This document shows, in pieces, positions 51,140 to 59,611 of a stretch of 64,000 bases of DNA. Location: positions 90,314 through 154,313 of the forward strand of contig JAOTRX010000012.1 in the NCBI GenBank assembly GCA_030247675.1, given 5' to 3'. This DNA comes from Desulforhopalus sp. GTDB lineage: Bacteria > Desulfobacterota > Desulfobulbia > Desulfobulbales > Desulfocapsaceae. The position numbers and the translations under genes are program-made. The notes beneath the pieces were generated by a model. It searched no databases. It worked only from the letters and a program-made list of their open reading frames with translations, and was not told where the DNA came from. The number at the start of each line of letters is the position of its first letter. Positions within the stretch are counted from its first letter, which is position 1.

Positions 51140-53167
51140 ATGGCAGAAGTAACCACAAAAGTTGACAAAGTAGCAAAACTCGCTGATCCGATGGAAGCGT
51201 CTATCGAAGCGTCGACCCAGGAGATGCTGCGCCGGGCTCAAAAATTGAATATTGAAACGGTTTTTGATCGTGCTGTTACCATGAAACCCTGTGCTATTGG
51301 TCTACAGGGCATTTGTTGTAAAAACTGTGCGATGGGGCCGTGCCGTTTGCCACTGCCAAAGGATGGAATTCAGGGTGAAGATACTCGTAAAGGTTTATGC
51401 GGTGCCACCGCCAACACTATTTGTGCCAGGAACTTCCTGCGTATGATAGCCGCAGGCGCTGCCGCCCACTCCGATCATGGCCGGGCCGTCGCCGAAACCT
51501 TTCTTGCTGCTGCCAAGAAACAAACCAATGACTACAAAATCAAAGATCCTGCCAAATTGATCCAGATAGCTCCGTATTTCGGTATCGCCACCACCGTTGA
51601 AGAAAATGGTGTAACAAAAGATCGGGACATCAATGAGATTGCCGTTGGTGTCGCTGAGAAGGCCTTGGCCGAATGGGGCAAGCCGGCGGGGACCCTTTCC
51701 TACCTGAAGAGAGCACCGAAACCACTGCAAGACAAATGGGCGGCAGAAGGTGTTATGCCCCGCAACATCGACAGGGAAATTGTTGAGTGTATGCACCGTA
51801 CCCATATGGGTGTTGATCAGGACTATAAGAACCTGATGAAACAAGGTACCCGTGCTTCTCTTGCCGATGGATGGGGTGGAGCAATGATAGCCACCGATCT
51901 CCAGGATGTTATGTTCGGCAGCCCGAGCCCGCTGCAGTCCGAGGCCAATCTTGGCGTTATGAAGGAAGACCATGTCAATATCATCGTCCATGGCCACGAG
52001 CCGCTGCTTTCAGAAATGATCGTCGCCGCCGCGCAATCCCAGGAGATGGTCGATTACGCCAAATCAAAGGGAGCAAAAGGCATCCAACTCGGCGGGATCT
52101 GCTGTACCGCCAATGAGATCTTGCAACGCCATGGCGTTCCTCCGGCAGGTACCTTCCTGCAGCAGGAACTGGCTATCATCACTGGTGCTTGCGATGCGAT
52201 GGTTGTTGACGTGCAATGTATTTTCCAAAACCTCGCCAACGTCGCCAAATGTTTCCACACCAAGCTCATCACCACCCATCCGATTGCTAAGATGGAGCAA
52301 GACAACGTCATTCATATTGAGTTTGACGAGCATCATGCCATGGAAGATGCGATCCGCATCGTCAAGATTGGTATTGATAATTTCCAGAAGCGCGGTGTCG
52401 ACGTGATGATTCCACGGCACAAATCGGCTCAGATCGCTGGTTTTGGCGTTGAGTCAATTAGATATCATTTGGGCGGCAGTTTCCGTGGCGATTATTTCAC
52501 CCTCAATGACAACATTATCAACGGCCGTATCCGCGGCATCGCCGGCGTCGTTGGCTGTAACAACGCCCGTACCAAGCATAACGAGGAACATATTACCCTT
52601 ATCAAAGAACTGATCAAAAACGATGTCATCGTCTTGACGACTGGCTGTAGCGCCATAGCCGCCGGTATCCATGGCCTGTTGACTCCGGAATCGGCAGCAG
52701 TGCATTGCGGCCCAGGGCTTGCAGAGGTTTGCGAGACCGTCGGTATTCCGCCGGTACTTCATCTCGGTTCCTGTGTCGACAATAGCCGTATCCTCCTGGC
52801 AGCAACAGAGGTTGTTAAAGCAGGCGGGCTGGGTAATGATATCTGTGATCTGCCGGCTGCCGGCAGTGCACCCGAGTGGATGAGTGAGAAGGCTATCGCC
52901 ATCGGGCAGTACTTTGTGGCTTCCGGTGTGTACACCGTTTTCGGTTATCATATGCCTCTTGAGGGGGCTCCGGTGTTCAAGGATTATCTCTACAAGGAGA
53001 TGGAGAATATCTATGGCGGGAAGTGGGATTGTGAACCCGATCCGATTAAGCATGCCCATAAGATGATCGCCCATATCGACAAGAAGCGTAAGGAGCTGGG
53101 CATCGACAAGGCTCGTGACAGGGTCCTTATGGACATGGCGGACAGACAGGCTCTCGGTATGGAATAA
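51140..53167 (+). CDS. acsA: Carbon monoxide dehydrogenase catalytic subunit (first copy)
   Basis: 675 aa from the ATG at 51140, with AGGAGG 9 nt upstream; the longer frame begins at a TTG before that site. Cys51, 59, 60, 63, 68 and 87 bind the D and B clusters (MKPCAIGLQGICCKNCAMGPC). C-cluster ligands are all present: VHGHEPL (His), GGICCTANE, VVDVQCIF, GVVGCNNAR, TTGCSAIA, LGSCVDNSR. It interconverts CO2 and CO at a Ni-Fe-S centre. Placed directly before acsB, it is the subunit expected to form the CODH/ACS complex. Confidence 0.94.
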   Translation: MAEVTTKVDKVAKLADPMEASIEASTQEMLRRAQKLNIETVFDRAVTMKPCAIGLQGICCKNCAMGPCRLPLPKDGIQGEDTRKGLCGATANTICARNFLRMIAAGAAAHSDHGRAVAETFLAAAKKQTNDYKIKDPAKLIQIAPYFGIATTVEENGVTKDRDINEIAVGVAEKALAEWGKPAGTLSYLKRAPKPLQDKWAAEGVMPRNIDREIVECMHRTHMGVDQDYKNLMKQGTRASLADGWGGAMIATDLQDVMFGSPSPLQSEANLGVMKEDHVNIIVHGHEPLLSEMIVAAAQSQEMVDYAKSKGAKGIQLGGICCTANEILQRHGVPPAGTFLQQELAIITGACDAMVVDVQCIFQNLANVAKCFHTKLITTHPIAKMEQDNVIHIEFDEHHAMEDAIRIVKIGIDNFQKRGVDVMIPRHKSAQIAGFGVESIRYHLGGSFRGDYFTLNDNIINGRIRGIAGVVGCNNARTKHNEEHITLIKELIKNDVIVLTTGCSAIAAGIHGLLTPESAAVHCGPGLAEVCETVGIPPVLHLGSCVDNSRILLAATEVVKAGGLGNDICDLPAAGSAPEWMSEKAIAIGQYFVASGVYTVFGYHMPLEGAPVFKDYLYKEMENIYGGKWDCEPDPIKHAHKMIAHIDKKRKELGIDKARDRVLMDMADRQALGME

Positions 53168-53219
53168 TTCCCACGGTAACGAACACGATACTACTCATCC
53201 TTAAAAAAAGGAGTAAAGC

Positions 53220-55433
53220 ATGTCAAGATTAGTAGCATTTGCAGCCATACAGGGCGGTTATAAGGTGGTATCCCAGGTTGAAGGGGAACTGGAGAAAGCC
53301 CTTCAGACCTATGACGCCAGCACCAAAATCGGCTTCCCAAATACCGCATATTATCTTCCGGTTATCTATTCTCTCACCGGTATAAAGTGTGAGACACTCG
53401 AAGACCTGAAAAAACCGATGAAGTTTGCCCGCGGTCTTCTGCCGCCACATGTCAAGGGCAGCAACCATCTTCCCTATCTCGGCCCGCTCCTTGATGCCGG
53501 TATGGCCGGTATCTTCGCCTACGAGGTGAAAGAGGCCCTGCGCATCCTCCGCCAGCCCGATTTTTATGTCGATACCGAAGATCCGGATATCGACGCGGGA
53601 AAAATCTGGGTAGGACCGGCCAATGATATTATTTTGAGAAAACGTGGTGTTGAATTCGTTGACGGTTCGGCGCCAGGTTTTGCGGCGATTGTTGGTGCGG
53701 CGCCAAATCCGGAGATCGCCAAAATGATCGTCGAGGATTACCAGAAGAAGAACCTCTACATCTTCTGCGCTGCCAACCATAATGGCAAAACAGTTATCGA
53801 GCAGCTTCTTGAGGCTGGAGTTCAGGTGGGTTGGAATACCCGCATCGTTCCTTTCGGACCGGATATCTCTTCCGCTGTCTTCGCCCTTGGTTTCGCCAAC
53901 CGCGCAGCAATGGCCTTCGGTGGTGTGCAGCCTGGAGATTATCGCCGGATGCTGATGTACAACAAGAACCGTATTTTTGCCTTCGTCAATGCCCTCGGCG
54001 ATGTTGGTACCGAGTGGGCCGTTGCCGCTGCCGGTGCTGTTAACTGGGGCTTCCCGACTCTTGCAGATACCGATATCCCGGAAATCTTGCCAACTGGTAT
54101 CTGCACCTATGAGCATGTTGTCGCCAATGTCCCGCATAACGAGATCTGCCAGAAATCCGTTGAGGTTCGTGGTCTGAAGATCAATGTTACCCAGATCGAT
54201 ATTCCCTGTGCCTTCGGCCCGGCCTTTGAGGGTGAGCGGGTACGTGGCGGCGATCTGTTCGGCCAGATGGGTGGTGGTAAGACCCAGTGTACCGAGCTGG
54301 TGAAGATGGCGCAGATGAATGAGATCGAAGACGGCAAGGTCACTGTTGTTGGCCAAGATCTGAAGGATATGAAAGAAGGTGGCGTACTGCCGCTAGGTAT
54401 CTTCGTGCAGATTGCCGGTCGCGAGTTTCAAACCGACTTCGAGCCGATCATGGAGCGGCAGATTCACCACTTGATCAACTATATTCAAGGGGTAATGCAT
54501 ATCGGCCAGAGGGATATCTCCTGGGTTCGTATCAGCAAGGCAGCTGTCGAGAAGGGCTTTACTCTGAAGGATATCGGTGTTGTACTTCATGCCAAATTCC
54601 ATCAGGATTTCAAGAAGATCGTCGACAAGGTACAAGTAACACTCTTCACCAATAAAGAAGATGTCGACAAACTGACCGCTACCGCCCGGGCCGAATATAA
54701 AACCCGCGACGAGCGTGTTGATAAGATGACCGACGAGGCTGTTGACACCTTCTACTCTTGCAGTCTGTGTCAGTCCTTTGCCCCAAGCCATGTTTGTACC
54801 GTCAGCCCGGAAAGAACCGGTCTGTGCGGCGCTTACAACTGGATGGACTGTAAGGCTTCCTATGAGATCAACCCGACCGGTCCCAATCAGCCGATCAAAA
54901 AAGGTAAAGTTCTTGATCCGGTCCTCGGCCGTTTTGAAGGCGTTGATGAATTCATCAAGGGCGCATCCAAAGGCGCAATCGATACCTATAACTTCTATTC
55001 AATGTGCCATGCTCCGATGACCACCTGTGGTTGTTGCGAATGTATTGCCGCCATGCTTCCCGCCTGCAACGGCATTATGACCGTTGGCCGTGACTATACC
55101 GGTGAAACTCCTTCAGGTATGAAGTTTACCACCCTCGCCGGTGTTATGGGTGGTGGCGCTTCTTCCCCAGGTTTTGTTGGCCACTCCAAGTTCAACATTA
55201 CCCAGGGCAAGTTTATCCTGGGAGATGGTGGGTTGCTCCGCATGGTGTGGATGCCGAAGGTCGTGAAAGATGAGATCCGAGATCGTCTGAACGCCAGAGG
55301 TGAGGCGATGGGTGTTAAGAATTTCGCCGATATGATCGCCGATGAGACGGTTGGTGTTACCGAAGACGAGATCTTGCCATGGCTCCAGGAAAAAGGGCAT
55401 CCTGCTCTGAGCATGCCGCCGATTATCGGATAA
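53220..55433 (+). CDS. acsB: Acetyl-CoA synthase catalytic subunit
   Basis: 737 aa, full bacterial length including the N-terminal CODH-interacting domain. A-cluster cysteines are Cys514, 517, 526 and 536 (C-x2-C-x8-C-x9-C; SCSLCQSFAPSHVCTV) and the distal-nickel site Cys603-Gly604-Cys605 (TTCGCCEC). This matches the spacing in characterised acetogen enzymes. It joins CO, a cobalt-bound methyl and CoA to acetyl-CoA, or cleaves it in reverse. AAAGGAG lies 7 nt before the ATG. Confidence 0.95.
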   Translation: MSRLVAFAAIQGGYKVVSQVEGELEKALQTYDASTKIGFPNTAYYLPVIYSLTGIKCETLEDLKKPMKFARGLLPPHVKGSNHLPYLGPLLDAGMAGIFAYEVKEALRILRQPDFYVDTEDPDIDAGKIWVGPANDIILRKRGVEFVDGSAPGFAAIVGAAPNPEIAKMIVEDYQKKNLYIFCAANHNGKTVIEQLLEAGVQVGWNTRIVPFGPDISSAVFALGFANRAAMAFGGVQPGDYRRMLMYNKNRIFAFVNALGDVGTEWAVAAAGAVNWGFPTLADTDIPEILPTGICTYEHVVANVPHNEICQKSVEVRGLKINVTQIDIPCAFGPAFEGERVRGGDLFGQMGGGKTQCTELVKMAQMNEIEDGKVTVVGQDLKDMKEGGVLPLGIFVQIAGREFQTDFEPIMERQIHHLINYIQGVMHIGQRDISWVRISKAAVEKGFTLKDIGVVLHAKFHQDFKKIVDKVQVTLFTNKEDVDKLTATARAEYKTRDERVDKMTDEAVDTFYSCSLCQSFAPSHVCTVSPERTGLCGAYNWMDCKASYEINPTGPNQPIKKGKVLDPVLGRFEGVDEFIKGASKGAIDTYNFYSMCHAPMTTCGCCECIAAMLPACNGIMTVGRDYTGETPSGMKFTTLAGVMGGGASSPGFVGHSKFNITQGKFILGDGGLLRMVWMPKVVKDEIRDRLNARGEAMGVKNFADMIADETVGVTEDEILPWLQEKGHPALSMPPIIG

Positions 55434-55447
55434 TTGACCACGCGGAT

Positions 55448-55483
55448 GGGCATGGTCTCATTGTCATGAATGGAACCATGCCC
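55448..55483 (+). other. 9-bp perfect stem-loop after acsB
   Basis: GGGCATGGT and ACCATGCCC flank an 18-nt loop 14 bp after the acsB stop. There is no T tract, so mRNA 3'-end protection or processing is more likely than termination. Confidence 0.6.
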
Positions 55484-55620
55484 GATCGGTTGCGAAATAT
55501 TTTACTCTAAAGGGTACGAATCCCAGTATTTAGAAGGCGTTAGTAGCTCTAAGAATACAATGTCAGGGATCGTATGCTGCTGATTGAAAGAGTAAGAACC
55601 TTTATAAGGAGACAATAACA

Positions 55621-56961
55621 ATGGCGTTAACAGGAATACAAATTTTCAAACTCCTGCCAAAAACCAACTGTAAGGAGTGTGGAGTTCCAACGTGCCTTGC
55701 CTTTGCAATGAATCTCGCCTCGGGCAAGGCCGAGCTTGATTCTTGCCCCTATGTGTCCGACGATGCACGGGCACAACTTGCCGAGGCCTCCGCTCCACCT
55801 ATCCGTCCAGTCGCTATCGGCAAGGGCGTGCGCGCTGCAAAAACCGGTGGGGAGACCGTTCTTTGCCGGCATGAAAAGACCTTTTTCAATCCAACTCTTT
55901 TTGCTGGTACCATCACCTCCGATACCGCTGTGGCGGTTGTCGAGGCTAAGCTGAAAGTCTGGAATGCCTTGCAGTACGAGCGTGTTGGCCTGAATCTGCG
56001 TCCGGAACTTGTGGCACTGAAAGATGTAAATGGTGACGGAGTGGCTTTCGCTACATTGGCGAAACTCGTTGCCGAGACCTCCGAGTTCAACCTTGTTCTA
56101 ATGAGCGAGAGTGCGGAAATTATTGCCGGGGCAGTTGCAGTTGCCGGATTTAAACGGCCGCTCATCTATGCAGCAACCGCAGCCAACGTTGACGCCTATG
56201 GAAAAATTGCACTGGAAAACGGCCTGCCTCTGGCAGTTAAGGCTGATTCCATCGATGGTCTCATCGCCCTGACCGATAAACTGGTTGGCATGGGGCTGAA
56301 GGATCTGGTGCTTGATTCCGGCGCGCGAGATGTTAAGCAGGCCCTGGAAGATCAGGTTGCCATCCGGCGGGCGGCATTGAAGGCTGGAAACCGTTCTCTC
56401 GGTTTTCCTACCATCACCTTTCCCTGTGAGATGGCCTCAAATATTGCCACTGAAGGCCTTATCGCCGGTATGTTTGTTGCCAAGTACGGCGGCATAGTGG
56501 TTCTGTCCGATCTCACCACAGAGGTGATATTTCCGCTGCTTCTTGAACGGTTGAACATCTTTACCGATCCGCAACGGCCAATGACGGTAACCCAGGGTAT
56601 CTATGAGATCGGTGCACCGAACGAAAATTCCCCGGTTCTGGTGACTACCAACTTCGCCCTGACCTACTTTATCGTTTCTGGTGAGATTGAAGCGAGTAAG
56701 GTGCCCTCTTGGCTGCTTATTAAGGACTCCGAGGGACTCTCCGTTCTTACAGCTTGGGCTGCCGGCAAGTTTGGCGGTGACGATGTCGGAATGTTTGTCA
56801 AGAAATCCGGGATAATGGATAAGGTTAAACATACTGAGCTGATCATCCCTGGTTACGCTGCGGCAATTGCCGGTGACGTTGAGGAAGAGCTGCAAGGTTG
56901 GACCATAACTGTAGGCCCGAGAGAGGCCGCCCATATCGCTGGATTCCTGAAAAGCAGGTAA
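55621..56961 (+). CDS. acsC: Corrinoid iron-sulfur protein large subunit
   Basis: 446 aa. The N-terminal 4Fe-4S domain has Cys17, 20, 25 and 42 (NCKECGVPTCLAF). The TIM barrel and the C-terminal cobamide-binding domain follow (TNFALTYFIVSGEIEASKVPSWLLIKDSEGLSVL in parts; AAGKFGGDDVGMFVKKSG). It is AcsC/CdhE and not the mercury methylation protein HgcA, which has a cap-helix Asn-x-Trp-Cys-Ala motif and a membrane domain, neither seen here. AAGGAG lies 9 nt before the ATG. Confidence 0.94.
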   Translation: MALTGIQIFKLLPKTNCKECGVPTCLAFAMNLASGKAELDSCPYVSDDARAQLAEASAPPIRPVAIGKGVRAAKTGGETVLCRHEKTFFNPTLFAGTITSDTAVAVVEAKLKVWNALQYERVGLNLRPELVALKDVNGDGVAFATLAKLVAETSEFNLVLMSESAEIIAGAVAVAGFKRPLIYAATAANVDAYGKIALENGLPLAVKADSIDGLIALTDKLVGMGLKDLVLDSGARDVKQALEDQVAIRRAALKAGNRSLGFPTITFPCEMASNIATEGLIAGMFVAKYGGIVVLSDLTTEVIFPLLLERLNIFTDPQRPMTVTQGIYEIGAPNENSPVLVTTNFALTYFIVSGEIEASKVPSWLLIKDSEGLSVLTAWAAGKFGGDDVGMFVKKSGIMDKVKHTELIIPGYAAAIAGDVEEELQGWTITVGPREAAHIAGFLKSR

Positions 56962-56977
56962 TTGAAAGTAAAACGTT

Positions 56978-57019
56978 CCGGGCCTTTTCGTTTTTGAAAG
57001 GGCCTGGAAACGATCGTTT
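56978..57019 (+). other. Intercistronic hairpin plus palindrome between acsC and acsE
   Basis: CC-GGCCTTT and AAAGG-GCC-GG form an imperfect stem, followed by the self-complementary AACGATCGTT and five T residues. Possibly a partial terminator or attenuator. Confidence 0.4.
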
Positions 57020-57089
57020 TTCGATGGCGCAAATTTGGTGAGATTTAAGAAAGCTTGATAATATTGATGTTTAGAAAAAGGAGAAAAAC

Positions 57090-57980
57090 ATGATTCTTTT
57101 TGGCGAAAGCCTCAATGTCATTTCCAAGGTAATTGGAAAGGCCTATCGAGAGCGAGATCCAAAGCCGATCCAGGCAGAAGCCCTTGAGCAAGAAAAGCTT
57201 GGCATGGATTATATCGACATCAACCTCGGTCCGGCCAAAAAAGATGGCCATGAGTTGATGCCGTGGGTTGTTCAAGTGGTACAGGAGGTGGTTCCCAATA
57301 TACCACTGCTTCTTGATACCTCTAATATTGCTGCTATCGAGGAAGGACTCAAGGTTGTCAAGCCTGCCAGCAAGCCGCATATCGTCAATTCAATCATGGC
57401 CCGTCCAGAACGGTACACGGTAATGCTGCCTATCGCCGCTAAATATGGTGCGGATATCGTTGCCTTGATGTGGGGACCTGATGGCCTGCCTCGCGACGAA
57501 AACGAGAGGGCTGCCCTTGCTGTTGAGCTTTTGTATGCTGCTAACGAGGCCGGAATTCCTAACGAGAAAATCTGGGTTGATGGCATTGTTACTCCTGTAA
57601 ATATTCAGCAGGCTCAATGTGTGTCGCTCCTTAATTTCCAGATGATGATTGAAGATATAGCCCCAGGTGCTATGTCCACTTGTGGTCTGTCAAATATTTC
57701 CAATGGGCCTCCTGTTCATCTTCGTCCGATTCTGAACACCACCTATATGATCATGCTTGAACGCTATGGCATGAAATCGGTTATCTCCGATCCGCTGGAC
57801 ACCAACTTGACCGCAGTGGCCAAAGGGAAACGTCCGGACATCGTAGAGGTTGTTCACCAGGCTATGGACGGCACCGCACCCAGTTTGTCATCTCTTTCCA
57901 AAGAATTGGCTGACTATGTGAAGACTGTTCGGGTCATTACCGGAGAAAATCTCTTTTCTGATTCATATCTGGAAATCTAG
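57090..57980 (+). CDS. acsE: Methyltetrahydrofolate:corrinoid protein methyltransferase
   Basis: 296 aa. Pterin-binding TIM barrel: FGESLNVISKVIGKAYRERDP, YIDINLGPAKKDG, LLLDTSNIAAIEEG, HIVNSIMARPERY, STCGLSNISNG, AIISDPLDTNL-like end (KSVISDPLDTNLTAV). It moves the methyl group of methyl-tetrahydrofolate onto Co(I) of AcsCD. It is ~30 residues longer than the typical ~262-residue enzyme at the C terminus. AAAGGAG 9 nt before the ATG; a strong terminator follows 30 bp after the stop. Confidence 0.92.
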   Translation: MILFGESLNVISKVIGKAYRERDPKPIQAEALEQEKLGMDYIDINLGPAKKDGHELMPWVVQVVQEVVPNIPLLLDTSNIAAIEEGLKVVKPASKPHIVNSIMARPERYTVMLPIAAKYGADIVALMWGPDGLPRDENERAALAVELLYAANEAGIPNEKIWVDGIVTPVNIQQAQCVSLLNFQMMIEDIAPGAMSTCGLSNISNGPPVHLRPILNTTYMIMLERYGMKSVISDPLDTNLTAVAKGKRPDIVEVVHQAMDGTAPSLSSLSKELADYVKTVRVITGENLFSDSYLEI

Positions 57981-58009
57981 TTCTTCGACCGGACATTAGT
58001 TTTGCTAAA

Positions 58010-58043
58010 AGCTCCATCCTTTGCGGGATGGGGCTTTTTTTTT
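58010..58043 (+). terminator. Rho-independent terminator after acsE
   Basis: AGCTCCATCC pairs with GGGATGGGGCT, including a wobble, and is followed by nine to ten T residues. It separates acsE from the small gene and cooC. Confidence 0.85.
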
Positions 58044-58123
58044 AACGAATAGTGGTTACTTCTCTGCTAAGAAAGAGGTAGCATAAATATGCGGAAATTC
58101 CACAATACACTGAGAGAAAGTTC

Positions 58124-58408
58124 ATGGCCGATACTGAAAAAGTAGAAGGGTGGGTTTACGTTTTTGTTTGTGATCCTGGAGAAAGTGAGAGCTTTCTTGG
58201 GCTTCATAACGCTGAAAAAGATGTTCATTTTATTCCGGCTTTTAGAACCAAAGAAGAAGCCAATGATTGCTTTCTCAATTTGCCCCGTGAAAAGGGAAGG
58301 AAATACGAACTACAAGCAGTCCATGTTGAGGAACTGCAATCAGATGCAAACAAAAACAATTTTGTCGTCGTATTCGTTGATCGAGATGGGAAGGTTGTCA
58401 GCGAATAA
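58124..58408 (+). CDS. Small protein of unknown function between acsE and cooC
   Basis: 94 aa, soluble, acidic. Pattern WVYVFVCDPGESESFLGLHN...HFIPAFRTKEEANDCFLNLP...NFVVVFVDRDGK suggests a compact alpha-beta fold with a beta strand at each end. Two cysteines, no metal motif. GAGAG lies near the ATG. It sits 45 bp before cooC, so is likely translated with it and may assist CODH maturation, but no known family is recognised. Confidence 0.72.
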   Translation: MADTEKVEGWVYVFVCDPGESESFLGLHNAEKDVHFIPAFRTKEEANDCFLNLPREKGRKYELQAVHVEELQSDANKNNFVVVFVDRDGKVVSE

Positions 58409-58452
58409 TGCGATGACTGTAGCTAGGAATAAAATCGGAAGGAGAATTGGCG

Positions 58453-59232
58453 GTGAGCTTGAAAATTGCAATAGGCGGAAAAGGCGGGGTAGGAAAGACC
58501 ACGGTAACGGCACTTTTGGCGCGTTGTTTGGCTGTGGATAAGAAGAACAAGGTAATAGCAATAGATGCTGATCCAGTTGCTAATCTCGCCGCCGGTCTTG
58601 GTATTTCTGAGGACAAACCGATAACCCCGATTTCTCAGTTAACTGAACTGATCAGCGAAAGGACAGGGGCAAAACCGGGTACGATGGGAGGATTTTTCAC
58701 CCTTAATCCTAAGGTTGACGACATTCCCGAGCGATTTTCCTTGGAGCGCGATGGTGTCAGACTCTTGGTAATGGGCACTGTGCAAAGTGGAGGATCTGGC
58801 TGCATCTGTCCGGAGAGCACCATCTTGAAGGCCTTGATGAACCATCTCGTGCTGGTTCGTGATGATATTATAGTTATGGACATGGAAGCAGGGATAGAAC
58901 ATCTTGGAAGGGCGACCTCAGCATCAGTGGACGCACTTATTATAGTCGTTAATCCAGGAGCTAGAAGCCGGACTGCGGCTGATAAAATTAGACGGCTTGG
59001 CAAGGATATTGGTATCAAAAATATCATTATCCTTGGAAACCGGGTTAAAAATAAGGAGGACGAGGAGTTAATTCGCAGTACCTTGCCCGACTTTGAAATA
59101 CTAGGATTTCTACCCGAACACGAGGAAGTCGTTGCCGCCGATCGAGAGGGAAGGAGGGCCTTTGAAAATATCGACGCTGCCCCTAAAGAATTATTTGAAA
59201 TTGTTGCAAAGCTTACAGCAATGAAGAGGTAG
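58453..59232 (+). CDS. cooC: CODH nickel-insertion ATPase CooC
   Basis: 259 aa from the GTG at 58453, chosen because AAGGAG is 8 nt upstream; the in-frame TTG at 58447 would be too close to it. MinD/ParA-type P-loop with signature Lys (IGGKGGVGKTTVTALLAR), a CxC metal site in SGCICPESTI, and the switch DMEAGIEHLGR. CooC dimers bind Ni(II) through this CxC and help build the C cluster of CODH. It stands between the two CODH genes and could serve both. Confidence 0.92.
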   Translation: MSLKIAIGGKGGVGKTTVTALLARCLAVDKKNKVIAIDADPVANLAAGLGISEDKPITPISQLTELISERTGAKPGTMGGFFTLNPKVDDIPERFSLERDGVRLLVMGTVQSGGSGCICPESTILKALMNHLVLVRDDIIVMDMEAGIEHLGRATSASVDALIIVVNPGARSRTAADKIRRLGKDIGIKNIIILGNRVKNKEDEELIRSTLPDFEILGFLPEHEEVVAADREGRRAFENIDAAPKELFEIVAKLTAMKR

Positions 59233-59274
59233 AGGTTTTAGTCTCGTCTAGGCGGTCCATTTATTTGGGAATTA

Positions 59275-59313
59275 AGCCGTTTGCACCGTATTGTCGGTGT
59301 AAACGGCTTTTTT
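59275..59313 (+). terminator. Rho-independent terminator after cooC
   Basis: AGCCGTTTGCACC pairs with GGTGTAAACGGCT (one wobble), followed by six T residues. It isolates the second cooS from the upstream cluster. Confidence 0.88.
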
Positions 59314-59410
59314 GTTCAGCATAGATCCTTGCTACATTGTACAGGCCAGGGCTTCTTATCCAATAAAGAATATGGACTTTCAGAAACCAGCCAAGGATTT
59401 TTAAAACTCC

Positions 59411-59438
59411 TTGACAATACCACGCAGTGGTATAGAAT
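59411..59438 (+). promoter_or_regulatory. Consensus promoter of the second cooS with a palindromic operator in the spacer
   Basis: TTGACA (59411-59416) and TAGAAT (59433-59438) are 16 bp apart. The spacer is ATACCAC-GCA-GTGGTAT (59417-59433), a perfect 7-3-7 inverted repeat. It does not match the CooA consensus. A 5' leader of about 165 nt to the GTG at 59612 would result; the rest of 59233-59611 holds no gene. Confidence 0.65.
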
Positions 59439-59611
59439 GTTGACTGTTGAGAATGTTTCCCATCTTATTTGCCTAGCTGAATCCGGAGGCAGTTGATCTC
59501 AGTTGTTGAGCTTAAATGTTTTGAGTTGCTGTATTGCTTTCAGCTATCTTGCGGATTCTGAGTGATTTTCAGAAATCGTATCAACCTTTTCTCCCTCAGG
59601 AGGTATTTCCG

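Noticed and set aside
53229..54356. 375-codon antisense frame within acsB
   Set aside because: Shadow of a highly conserved catalytic gene; no start context and no recognisable domains.
55621..56961. acsC as mercury methylation gene hgcA
   Set aside because: The protein has the full N-terminal 4Fe-4S and TIM-barrel of the CFeSP large subunit, lacks the HgcA cap-helix cysteine motif and membrane helices, and sits in an acs cluster without hgcB.
59281..59496. 71-codon open frame between cooC and the second cooS
   Set aside because: It begins inside the terminator stem and contains the promoter of cooS; no ribosome-binding site and no protein-like composition.
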